The position numbers were made by a program, and so were the translations under genes. Source: Pseudodesulfovibrio sp. 5S69 (GTDB taxonomy: Bacteria > Desulfobacterota > Desulfovibrionia > Desulfovibrionales > Desulfovibrionaceae). From it: a stretch of DNA of 64,000 nt. Location: the NCBI RefSeq assembly GCF_037094465.1, contig NZ_CP146609.1, positions 1,241,501-1,305,500 on the forward strand. The letters run 5' to 3'. The notes under the pieces are model-generated. The model made no database searches, was not told the DNA's origin, and saw nothing but the letters and a program-made list of their open reading frames with translations. The number at the start of each line of letters is the position of its first letter. Within the stretch, counting starts at the first letter, position 1. Shown one piece after another: positions 56,871-64,000 of this stretch.

Positions 56871-58250
56871 TTATTTCCCTTTGTTGTTTACGGGGGGCAC
56901 CGGCCTGCCGGAACCGGCCCGGCCGGTCAGCCGGTGCTTGCCCGTATCGGAATCGAATCGGCAGACCAACTCGCCCCGCAGCCATGTCTGTTCAACGCGG
57001 CCCGTGCAGGGCATCCCGGCATAGGGGGTCTGCTCGTGCTTGGTCAGAAGATCTCCGGCCCGGATGGTCCACTGGGCCTCGGGGTCGAAGATCACGAAAG
57101 TCGCCTCGCTGCCCTCCGCAAGCGTGCCCTTGCGCGGGTACTGGCCGATGAACCGCGCGGGGGCGGCGCTGTACAGCCGGACCAGGAGTTCGGGGGAGAG
57201 CCCGCGCCGGACCACGCCCTCGGTGTGGAGCAGGGAAAAGAGGAACTGGACCCCGTTGATGCCGCCCCAGCATTGGTCGAAGGATGCGCGCTCCTTTTCG
57301 AAGGTCTCGGCGGGCGAATGGTCCGTGCCGATGAAGTCGATATCCCCGTTCTCGATGCGTTGCCACATGCCCTCCACATCCCGGGCGGAGCGAACGGGCG
57401 GGGTGCATTTCAGCCGTCCGCCGATGCGCCGCAGATCGTCGGCGGTGCAGAGCAGGTACTGCGGGCAGGTCTCCACGGTCACCGGTACGCCGCGTCCCCT
57501 GGCCTCGGCGACCATGTCCACCACCTCGGGCAGGCTGGCGTGGCAGACGTGCAGGTGCCCGCCGGTCTCCTCGCTCAGGCCGATGACATGCTTGGTGGCC
57601 TCGATCTCGGCCTCGGGGCAGTGGACGGCCAGGAAACGGGATATATCGTCCTCTCCGCCGTGGTCCTCGCCTGCGATGCGGTCCATGACCGCCTGGTCCT
57701 CGCAGTGCACACCGACGAAGGAGCCGAGTTCGCGCGCCCGCTCGAAGCCGCGCCGCATGGTCGCGGGCTCGGGCATGGGGAAGCCGTCCCCACCGTCGCA
57801 GGTGAACATCTTGAAGCCGTAGGCCCCGGCTTCGCTCATGGGGGCCATCTGCCCGGTGTTGTCCTCAACCAGCCCGGCCCAGACGGCGTAGTCCACCACC
57901 GAGCCCTTGGACGCCCGCGCGAATTTGTCGCGCACGGCCGCTTCGCTCAACGTGTACGGCTCGTTGGACAGGGGCATGTCCGCGAACAGGGTCACGCCCC
58001 CGGCGGCGGCCGAGGAGGAGCCGGTGAAATAATCCTCGCGCCGGGTCAGCCCCGGCTCGTTGAAATGCACGTGCAGGTCGATGAAGCCGGGCATGACCAG
58101 CTTGCCCGCGCAGTCGAGGACCTGCTTGCCTTCCAGGCGCATGCCGGGCTCATCGATGCGGGCGACCTCGCCGTCCTTGATGCCGACGACGCAGTCGCGG
58201 GTGGCGTCTTCGAGGACCAGGCGGACGTTTTCGAGCACGAGATCAAACAT
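56871..58250 (-). CDS. allB: allantoinase / cyclic amidohydrolase
   Basis: 459 residues from the ATG at 58250, which overlaps the racemase stop (ATGTTTGA) and has GGAG six bases upstream; an ATG four codons earlier is possible. It opens (S)-allantoin to allantoate. Metal ligands His60 and His62 in GFIDLHVHFNEPG, the bridging Lys147 in YGFKMFT, and TDHSP near the C-terminal third identify the allantoinase/dihydroorotase group. Hydantoinase activity on other rings is possible, but allC and allE favour allantoin. Confidence 0.9.
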   Translation of the reverse strand: MFDLVLENVRLVLEDATRDCVVGIKDGEVARIDEPGMRLEGKQVLDCAGKLVMPGFIDLHVHFNEPGLTRREDYFTGSSSAAAGGVTLFADMPLSNEPYTLSEAAVRDKFARASKGSVVDYAVWAGLVEDNTGQMAPMSEAGAYGFKMFTCDGGDGFPMPEPATMRRGFERARELGSFVGVHCEDQAVMDRIAGEDHGGEDDISRFLAVHCPEAEIEATKHVIGLSEETGGHLHVCHASLPEVVDMVAEARGRGVPVTVETCPQYLLCTADDLRRIGGRLKCTPPVRSARDVEGMWQRIENGDIDFIGTDHSPAETFEKERASFDQCWGGINGVQFLFSLLHTEGVVRRGLSPELLVRLYSAAPARFIGQYPRKGTLAEGSEATFVIFDPEAQWTIRAGDLLTKHEQTPYAGMPCTGRVEQTWLRGELVCRFDSDTGKHRLTGRAGSGRPVPPVNNKGK

Positions 58251-58962
58251 GCTGTTCTCCATCGGATAGGGCCGTTTTCACCAGGGGGTAGGCGTACCCT
58301 CCGGCCTTGCTCGTCGCAAGCCTCAAGGAGACGAGCGATTCCACGAACTTGACCGCGCAGGCCACGCCCTCGACCACGGGCACGCCCAGCTCCCCGGCCA
58401 GGCGCGGGGCCAGGTGGGCCATGCCGCCGCAGCCCAGGACCAGGGCGTCGGAGCGGTCCCTTGCCAGTACCTCGCGGGCCGCGTCGCGCAGGACCGCGTA
58501 GGCGGACTCGCCGTCCTCGAAGGCCAGGACCGGCAGCTTTGCGGCGTGCACCCCCCGGCAGCGGGCGGCCAGGCCGTAGCGGGCCGCGTTGTCTTCCAAG
58601 ATGGGCACGGACCGTTCCAGCGAGGTCAGAATGGAGAAGCGACAGGCCAGCATGGTGGCGGCGTGCATGGCGGCTTCGCCGATGCCGAGCACCGGTCCGG
58701 CAACCCGTTCGCGCACCGCGTCCACGCCCGTATCGTCGAAGCAGGCCAGTACATAGGCGTCCGCCGGGCCGCTCTCGTCCACGAGCTTCAGGGTGTGGAA
58801 GGCGGCCAGCACGCCGTCCGAGTGGCCCTCGATGGACAGGGGTGCGCCGGACGGGCAGCAGCCGGCGATCTCGGTGCCGGGCGCGGCCACGGCCTTGCCC
58901 GCGTCGGCGATGGTCCGGGTCATGGCCGGGCTGGAATTGGGATTGATGAGCAGGATGCGCAT
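58243..58962 (-). CDS. allantoin/hydantoin racemase (Asp/Glu racemase superfamily)
   Basis: 239 residues from the ATG at 58962 (AAAGGA upstream); the longer frame reads into the permease gene. It opens MRILLINPNSSPAMT, the family's signature, and has catalytic cysteines C74 (LACFDDTG) and C178 (LGCGGMA). It should interconvert (R)- and (S)-allantoin so that the stereospecific allantoinase can use both. Overlaps allB. Confidence 0.88.
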   Translation of the reverse strand: MRILLINPNSSPAMTRTIADAGKAVAAPGTEIAGCCPSGAPLSIEGHSDGVLAAFHTLKLVDESGPADAYVLACFDDTGVDAVRERVAGPVLGIGEAAMHAATMLACRFSILTSLERSVPILEDNAARYGLAARCRGVHAAKLPVLAFEDGESAYAVLRDAAREVLARDRSDALVLGCGGMAHLAPRLAGELGVPVVEGVACAVKFVESLVSLRLATSKAGGYAYPLVKTALSDGEQHV

Positions 58963-58973
58963 GGGGTTGTCCT

Positions 58974-59804
58974 TTATCCGGCCTGGATGCGGCTGCGGCG
59001 GCGCTTGAGCAGGCTGAGGGTGGCCAGGGTGCCGACGATGGCCGCGAACGAGATGAGCGTGGTCAGGGTGCCCAGCGCGTAGAGCACCGGCGTGGTCACG
59101 TTGGTGGTCATGCCGAAGATCTCCAGCGGCAGGGTGTTCTGCGAGCCCGAGGTCATGATCGTCCGGGCGAACTCGTCGTAGGACAGGGTGAAGCCGAACA
59201 GCCCCACGCCCACCAGGCTCGGCAGGATCAGCGGGATGACCACGAAGCGCAGGGTCTGGAACCGGGTGGCGCACATGTCCGTGGCCGCGGCCTCGAAGGA
59301 TTTGTCGAAGCGGTTGAAGACCGCGAACATGATCAGCAGGCCGAAGGGCAGGGTCCAGGTCAGGTGCGCGCCAAACGCCGAGCCGTACCAGGTGGGCTCA
59401 ACGCCCGCCTGGTTGAAGAGCAGGCCGATGCCCAGGCTGACCAGGATGGACGGGATGATCAGGCTGACCACGGTCAGGTAGAAGAGTAGGCCGCTGCCCC
59501 GGAATTTCTTGCGGAAGGCCATGCCCGCCGAGAGCGAGATGACCATGGTGGTGATCATGACCGCCAGGGCCAGGAGCAGGGAGCGGGTCAGGGACCCGCC
59601 GAAGTCGCCCACGGCCTGCGTTTCGAACAGCTTGAAGTACCAGTGCAGGGACACGCCGTTCATGGGGAAGGTCAGGCCGCCGGACGGCCCCTGGAAGGAC
59701 AATATGCCGATGGTCAGGGTGGGCCCGTACAGGAAGAGGATGAACAGGGCGAAGAAGGCTGTCAGGAAGTAGAAGCTCTTCGGCCGTTTGCCGGTGGTGT
59801 TCAT
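58974..59804 (-). CDS. ABC transporter permease, PotC-like
   Basis: 276 residues with six membrane segments and the inner-membrane loop motif EAAATDMCATRFQTLRFVVIPLILPSL (EAA motif near residues 171-197). It forms the channel with the PotB-like permease. Substrate set by the Tat-exported binding protein; in this operon probably allantoin or a related ureide. Confidence 0.92.
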   Translation of the reverse strand: MNTTGKRPKSFYFLTAFFALFILFLYGPTLTIGILSFQGPSGGLTFPMNGVSLHWYFKLFETQAVGDFGGSLTRSLLLALAVMITTMVISLSAGMAFRKKFRGSGLLFYLTVVSLIIPSILVSLGIGLLFNQAGVEPTWYGSAFGAHLTWTLPFGLLIMFAVFNRFDKSFEAAATDMCATRFQTLRFVVIPLILPSLVGVGLFGFTLSYDEFARTIMTSGSQNTLPLEIFGMTTNVTTPVLYALGTLTTLISFAAIVGTLATLSLLKRRRSRIQAG

Positions 59805-59822
59805 GATACGCTCCCTTGCGCC

Positions 59823-60671
59823 TTAGAGGTCTTCGCGGATGTTGGCGAAACGGAAGAGGATGGCGAGCATCATCAGGACCGTGAGCAGCAGGGTCACGGC
59901 CCCGGCGGCCGCCGCCGGGTATTGCAGCAGGGTGATCTCGTTGTAGATGAGCACGCCCACCGAGGCGGACAGGCCGCCGGACATGAGGCGCACGGTGATG
60001 AAGTCGCCCATGACCAGGGTGAAGACGAAGATGGTCCCGATGGTGATGCCGGACTTGGACAGGGGGATGATCACCTGGGTCAGGACCTGTAATGGCGAGG
60101 CCCCGGCGTCGATGGCCGCCTCCACGAGCTTGCGGTCGATGCGCATCATGGAGTTGAAGATGGGCACGACCATGAACAGGGTGTACAGGTGGACAAAGGC
60201 CAGGATCACCGAAAAGTCGGAATAGAGCAGAAATTCCAGTGGATTGTCGATGAGCCCCATGGACAGCAGCGCCTGGTTGACCAGGCCGTTGCGCCCGAGC
60301 AGGGGGATCCACGAGATCATGCGGATGATATTGGACGTCAGAAACGGGATGGTCGCCAGCAGGAAGCAGATGGTCTGGGCCTTGGTGGTGCGCAGGTGGA
60401 AGGCCATGTAGTAGGCTGCGGTGAAGCCGATGACCAGGGTCAGGGCCCAGGAGGTCAGGGCGTAGAAAAAGGTCGTGCCGTAGGCCTGCCAGGTGACCGG
60501 CGAGGTCAGCAGGAAGTCGTAGTTGTCCCAGATGAAGTCCGGGATGATCGAAAAGGCGTTGTAGTCCCAGAAGCTGACTGCCACGATCATCACGGTGGGG
60601 ATGACCAGGAAGACCAGCATGATGGCGAACAGCGGGAACGCCTGGAGATAGGAAAGGCGGGATTGCGTCAT
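59823..60671 (-). CDS. ABC transporter permease, PotB-like
   Basis: 282 residues, six membrane segments, EAA loop VEAAIDAGASPLQVLTQVIIPLS. Companion of the PotC-like permease 18 bases downstream. A perfect hairpin separates it from the binding-protein gene. Confidence 0.92.
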   Translation of the reverse strand: MTQSRLSYLQAFPLFAIMLVFLVIPTVMIVAVSFWDYNAFSIIPDFIWDNYDFLLTSPVTWQAYGTTFFYALTSWALTLVIGFTAAYYMAFHLRTTKAQTICFLLATIPFLTSNIIRMISWIPLLGRNGLVNQALLSMGLIDNPLEFLLYSDFSVILAFVHLYTLFMVVPIFNSMMRIDRKLVEAAIDAGASPLQVLTQVIIPLSKSGITIGTIFVFTLVMGDFITVRLMSGGLSASVGVLIYNEITLLQYPAAAAGAVTLLLTVLMMLAILFRFANIREDL

Positions 60672-60688
60672 GGTGCGGCCCGTGTTGG

Positions 60689-60718
60689 GGCGGCTCCCCG
60701 GAAGGCCGGGGAGCCGCC
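60689..60718 (-). repeat. hairpin between binding-protein and permease genes
   Basis: Thirteen perfect pairs, GGCGGCTCCCCGG / CCGGGGAGCCGCC, loop AAGG, no T tail. It probably stabilises the binding-protein message or damps permease expression. Confidence 0.7.
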
Positions 60719-60732
60719 GCGTTGATTTCGTT

Positions 60733-62028
60733 CTAGGAGGCGATGAACTCGTTCCACTTGCGGATCATGTACTTGTTCTCGTCCATGACCGAGTTCCAGC
60801 AGGCCACGTGGCCCATGCGCTCGTCGTAGGAGCCGCCGTCGCGGATCGCGCCCTTCTTTTCCATGGTCACACCCTCGGGGCTGACGATGTCGGCGGTGGC
60901 CGCCTTGCCTTCCATCCAGTAGTTCCATTCGTTCTCGGACATGTACTGCTTGGAGGTGGACGGGGCCGCGCTGTAGTAGCCCTGGCGGTTGAGGTAGGCC
61001 CCGGCCCAGCCGGAGATGTACCAGTTGAAGTACTCGTAGGCCGCGTCCAGCTCCAGGCCGGACAGGTGGCGGGCGATGCCCAGGCCGCCGCCCCAGGCGC
61101 GGTAGCCCTCTTCCAGCGGCTGGTACTTGCAGGGGATGCCCTTGGCGCGGACGGCAGCCACGGCCGGGGACCACATGGACTGGATGACGACCTCGCCCGA
61201 GGACATCAGGTTGACGGACTCGTCGAAGGACTTCCAGAAGGCGCGGAACTGGCCGTCCTTTTTGGCTTTTTTGAGGACTTCGATGGTCTTGTCGATCTCG
61301 TCGCGGGTCATGTTGCCCTTGTCGCCGTATTTGATCACGCCCATGGACTCGCAGATCATGGCCGCGTCCATGATGCCGATGGACGGGATGTTCAGGATGG
61401 AGGTCTTGCCCTTGAAGGCCGGGTCCATGATGTCGCGCCAGTTGGTGATGGGGCGGCCGACCAGGTCCGGGCGGATGCCCAGGGTGTCGGCGTTGTAGAT
61501 GGTCGGGATCAGGGTCATCCACTGGGTCTCGCGCTTGGCGAAGGCGGTGTCCGCCTTCTTTTCCACGAAGCCCACGGTGTGCGGGGCCGTGCCCTGGGCG
61601 ATATCGGCGCCCGGGGTCAACTGGCCGGTCTTGAAGAGCGGGGAAATCTTGTCGTAGAGCTTGATCTTGGAGGTGTCCATGGGCTGGATCACGCCGCTGG
61701 GGTAGACCTTCTTGCAGACCCAGTACTCGATGTCCGCGATGTCGTAGGACTTGGGCTGGGTCACCGCGCGCTGGACCACCGCGTCGGAATCCAGCGCGGT
61801 CATCTCGATGGTGAAGCCGAGGTCCGCCTTGACCTTCTCGGCGATGGCGTTGACGCTGGCCGTGCCCGTGCCGAACTGGCGCAGCTTGATGTTCTTGATG
61901 TTCTGGGCCCAGACCGTGGGGAAGCCGGTGATGACCGGCGCGGCGGCCACGGCCGCGGTGGCGACCGCCGCCTTGCCCAGGAAGCTCCTGCGGCTCATCT
62001 TGCCGTCTTTTTTCGTTTCCTTAACCAT
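60733..62028 (-). CDS. Tat-exported ABC substrate-binding protein (PotD-like)
   Basis: 431 residues from the ATG at 62028, with GGAGAG upstream. A twin-arginine signal, SRRSFLGKAAV (12-22), is followed by a hydrophobic core ending near VWAQ. The mature part is an extracellular solute-binding family 1/8 fold (YDIADIEYWVCKKVYPSGVI, GVIKYGDKGNMT, WGGGLGIARH). Tat export suggests folding before export. Ligand probably allantoin or another ureide, by context. Confidence 0.92.
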   Translation of the reverse strand: MVKETKKDGKMSRRSFLGKAAVATAAVAAAPVITGFPTVWAQNIKNIKLRQFGTGTASVNAIAEKVKADLGFTIEMTALDSDAVVQRAVTQPKSYDIADIEYWVCKKVYPSGVIQPMDTSKIKLYDKISPLFKTGQLTPGADIAQGTAPHTVGFVEKKADTAFAKRETQWMTLIPTIYNADTLGIRPDLVGRPITNWRDIMDPAFKGKTSILNIPSIGIMDAAMICESMGVIKYGDKGNMTRDEIDKTIEVLKKAKKDGQFRAFWKSFDESVNLMSSGEVVIQSMWSPAVAAVRAKGIPCKYQPLEEGYRAWGGGLGIARHLSGLELDAAYEYFNWYISGWAGAYLNRQGYYSAAPSTSKQYMSENEWNYWMEGKAATADIVSPEGVTMEKKGAIRDGGSYDERMGHVACWNSVMDENKYMIRKWNEFIAS

Positions 62029-62048
62029 GACTCTCTCTCCTGTGTCGG

Positions 62049-63158
62049 TTACTGGTTGTTGCCTTTCCCGCCTTGCGAGGGAAACACGTTCATGTCGGCA
62101 CAGTCCCAGCCCAGGGTAACCCGATCCCCGGGCGCGGGCGTGTCGGCAAAATATCGGTCGTCGGGCTCGCAGACCTGGACGGTCCGGCCCGATTCGGTAT
62201 CGCAGTGCAGGACCACGTGGGTGCCCTGGTATTCGGCCATGGTGATGGTCGCGGGCAGGGTCACATCCGTGTCGTCCCGGCCCTCGCCCGCCAGGCGGAC
62301 CCGGTCGGTGCGCACGGAAAAGCCGTAGGTTCCGGTCCCTTTCAGGTTGGGCAGATCGCAGCAGCGCTCGGCGCGGGCCCCTTCCACGGTCAGCCGATGC
62401 CCCTCGGCCATGGCTTCGAAGTCGCCCTCGAAAATGTTGTGCCCGCCGATGAACCCGGCCACGAACGGCGAGACCGGGGACTGGAAAACCTGGCGCGGGG
62501 TGCCCACCTGCCGGATGCCGCCGTCGGCCATGACCACCACCTTGTCGGCCAGGGCGAAGGCCTCCTCCTGGGAGTGGGTCACATGGATGAAGGTCATGTG
62601 CAGCTCTTCCTGGATGTTCTTGAGCTCTTTCCTCATCTGCACGCGCAGGAAGGGGTCCAGGGCGGACAGGGGCTCGTCCAGGAGGATGACCGAGGGCTTG
62701 GTGATCAGCGCCCGGGCCAGGGCAACGCGCTGCTGCTGGCCGCCGGAGAGCTGGTCCGGCCTGACCTTGGCGAACCCGCCCATGTGGACCAGTTCGAGAT
62801 ATTCCATGGCCTGGGCGCGGCGGCTCTTCTTGGGCTCGCCCTTGAGCTTCAGGCTGAAGGCCACGTTGTCCACGCAGGACAGGTGTGGGAACAGGGCGTA
62901 GTTCTGGAACATAAGTGCGGTCTTGCGCTTGGCGGGGGGCTCGTTGGTGATGTTCCGGCCGTCCAGGAGGATGTCCCCGCTGGTCACGTCCTCGTGCCCG
63001 GAGATCATGCGCACGGCCGTGGACTTGCCGCATCCGCTGGGGCCGAGCAGGCAGCAGTACTCGCCCGCCCGGACGGTCAGTTCGATGTCCTTGAGCGCCT
63101 CGACCTCGCCGTAATATTTGCCCAGTGCGGACAGCTCCACTTTTCCGATGTCAGCCAT
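62049..63158 (-). CDS. ABC transporter ATPase, PotA-like
   Basis: 369 residues. Walker A GPSGCGKST (39-47), signature LSGGQQQR, Walker B VILLDEPLSALDP, and a C-terminal TOBE domain that may sense substrate. First gene of the ureide operon. Its promoter region carries GntR-type operators (63345-63353 and 63528-63542). Confidence 0.94.
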   Translation of the reverse strand: MADIGKVELSALGKYYGEVEALKDIELTVRAGEYCCLLGPSGCGKSTAVRMISGHEDVTSGDILLDGRNITNEPPAKRKTALMFQNYALFPHLSCVDNVAFSLKLKGEPKKSRRAQAMEYLELVHMGGFAKVRPDQLSGGQQQRVALARALITKPSVILLDEPLSALDPFLRVQMRKELKNIQEELHMTFIHVTHSQEEAFALADKVVVMADGGIRQVGTPRQVFQSPVSPFVAGFIGGHNIFEGDFEAMAEGHRLTVEGARAERCCDLPNLKGTGTYGFSVRTDRVRLAGEGRDDTDVTLPATITMAEYQGTHVVLHCDTESGRTVQVCEPDDRYFADTPAPGDRVTLGWDCADMNVFPSQGGKGNNQ

Positions 63159-63344
63159 GATGGTTCGCCGTTGTTGCAGTGTTTCTCGTTTGTCCCGCCG
63201 GAGAGAACCGGCGCGGCGAAGAGCGCCTCGGGCCCGCCTCGGGATCTGCGGGCGGCGCCAGCCGGCGGCAATTGCGGATAGCGGTGTTCATCTTTCTCTT
63301 CTCTCCGGTTGCATGCGTTCGGTGGTAAACCGTTTTGACCATCA

Positions 63345-63353
63345 GGTCAGACC
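63345..63353. promoter_or_regulatory. GntR/FadR-type operator at the ureide promoter
   Basis: GGTCAGACC, the half-arm pattern GGT-nnn-ACC used by FadR/PdhR-like regulators. It would lie at about +8 to +16 of the predicted transcript, blocking elongation or initiation. TGACC-ATCA-GGTCA overlaps it. Confidence 0.6.
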
Positions 63354-63367
63354 GGTAAGGCCTTGGT

Positions 63368-63397
63368 CATATAGATTGCGGATATTGTCAATATCAA
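63368..63397 (-). promoter_or_regulatory. sigma-70 promoter of the ureide operon
   Basis: On the minus strand, TTGATA (63397-63392), an 18-base spacer and TATATG (63373-63368). The perfect dyad GATATTGTCAATATC (63381-63395) lies across the spacer and -35 region. Confidence 0.5.
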
Positions 63398-63527
63398 AAA
63401 TTAATCTTTATAAAATTATCCTAAAAATTACGAAAAAGTAAAAATAAGCAAATTACCATACAAAAATGTGGCTCCATAAAAATAAGTGGACAAAAAGTGC
63501 CGGGGTGTGGTTTAGGTCTGAACAGGC

Positions 63528-63542
63528 ACTGGTAAGACCAGT
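63528..63542. promoter_or_regulatory. GntR/FadR-type operator upstream of the regulator gene
   Basis: ACTGGTAAGACCAGT, six-base arms around AAG. It shares the core GGT-(A/C)-AG-ACC with the 63345-63353 site. GGTCTGAAC at 63515-63523 is a one-mismatch copy just before it. Position 62 bases before the regulator's ATG fits autoregulation. Confidence 0.65.
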
Positions 63543-63604
63543 CGGCCGGGGCGTCCGGCCGGAACGAGAATGTCGATTCCTGTTCAGGAAAGGTCGAGAG
63601 GGAT

Positions 63605-64000
63605 ATGAGCGGAACATACGCAAAGGGGGGCGGTCGCATGTCGAGGTCGGACGAGGCGGTGGAGAGCATTCAGACGATGATCGCCCAAAACGGCTGGCCC
63701 GGCGGCTTCCAGTTGCCTTCCCAGCGGACCCTGGCCGAGGAACTGGGCTTCAGCAGGCCGACCGTGCGCGAGGCGCTGGTGGCCCTGGAGACCATGGGCC
63801 GGGTGGAGATCAAGCCCGGCAAGGGGGCCTTCTTGTTGGACGGCACGCCCTTGGGAACGCCCCGTCCGGTGGCCAACCATTCCGCCCTGTCCGGCCGCGA
63901 GTCCCAGATGTACCAGTTCCGCTACGCCATCGAACCGGCCATCGCCGGGCTGGTGGCGGTCAACGCCACGGCGGCCCAGAAGCACGACATGGGCGTGGTT
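63605..64000 (+). CDS. GntR-family regulator of FadR/FCD type, partial at window edge
   Basis: 132 codons visible. The winged helix is clear: FQLPSQRTLAEELGFSRPTVREAL, then ETMGRVEIKPGKGAFL. The start of the FCD ligand domain is QMYQFRYAIEPAIAGLVAVNATAA. Start either 63605 or the ATG at 63638 (MSRSDEA), which has the better spaced AAAGGGGGG. It is divergent from the ureide operon and probably represses it, with a pathway intermediate as effector. The C-terminus is outside the window. Confidence 0.9.
   Translation, partial: MSGTYAKGGGRMSRSDEAVESIQTMIAQNGWPGGFQLPSQRTLAEELGFSRPTVREALVALETMGRVEIKPGKGAFLLDGTPLGTPRPVANHSALSGRESQMYQFRYAIEPAIAGLVAVNATAAQKHDMGVV

Overview
The window comes from a high-GC, strictly anaerobic sulfate-reducer-like bacterium, most like Desulfovibrio or Pseudodesulfovibrio. 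The basis is the gene content: an HdrCBA-FlxDCBA electron-confurcating complex, an Rnf complex with a decahaem cytochrome c, a one-chain pyruvate:ferredoxin oxidoreductase beside ackA/pta, and a Wolinella-type fumarate reductase. The taxon is inferred from content and order, not from a marker gene. No rRNA, tRNA, CRISPR array or transposase was seen.

Region 1 (1-9.6 kb, minus strand) is one long catabolic operon. It runs SDR dehydrogenase, branched-chain-type ABC importer, LacI regulator, archaeal-type GAPDH, archaeal-type PGK and an iron alcohol dehydrogenase that leaves the window. Region 2 (9.8-16.5 kb, minus) is hdrCBA-flxDCBA, which links NADH oxidation to ferredoxin and thiol/disulfide carriers. 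Both operons carry the same LacI-style palindrome (GTTTA-N-CG-N-TAAAC) upstream. I read them as one regulon: substrate uptake and oxidation makes NADH, which the Flx-Hdr complex reoxidises.

Region 3 (17-24.8 kb) holds an RND efflux pair, a divergent TetR regulator with an operator on the pump promoter, a HerA-like ATPase and a small periplasmic OB-fold protein. Region 4 (25-39 kb, minus) is the energy core: pyruvate:ferredoxin oxidoreductase, acetate kinase, phosphotransacetylase, then rnfCDGEAB and the decahaem cytochrome. RnfB is fused to a GltD/NfnB-like NAD(P)H oxidoreductase, while RnfC has lost its nucleotide motif.

Region 5 (39-50.4 kb, minus) is a C4-dicarboxylate module: frdCAB, two-subunit fumarase, malic enzyme (frameshifted here), a DASS transporter and a DctB/DctD-like two-component system. 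A very good sigma-54 promoter lies in front of frdCAB. Region 6 (50.6-64 kb) holds an MFS-ApbE fusion and an NAD kinase, then a ureide (allantoin) operon: spermidine-type ABC importer, racemase, allantoinase, allantoate amidohydrolase, a ketol-acid-reductoisomerase-like protein with an altered active site, and ureidoglycine aminohydrolase. A divergent GntR/FadR-type regulator with matching operators sits at the right edge.

The best candidates for undescribed biology are the reductoisomerase-like protein in the ureide operon, the RnfB fusion paired with a degenerate RnfC, and the LacI-controlled coupling of an archaeal-type lower-glycolysis pair to Flx-Hdr.
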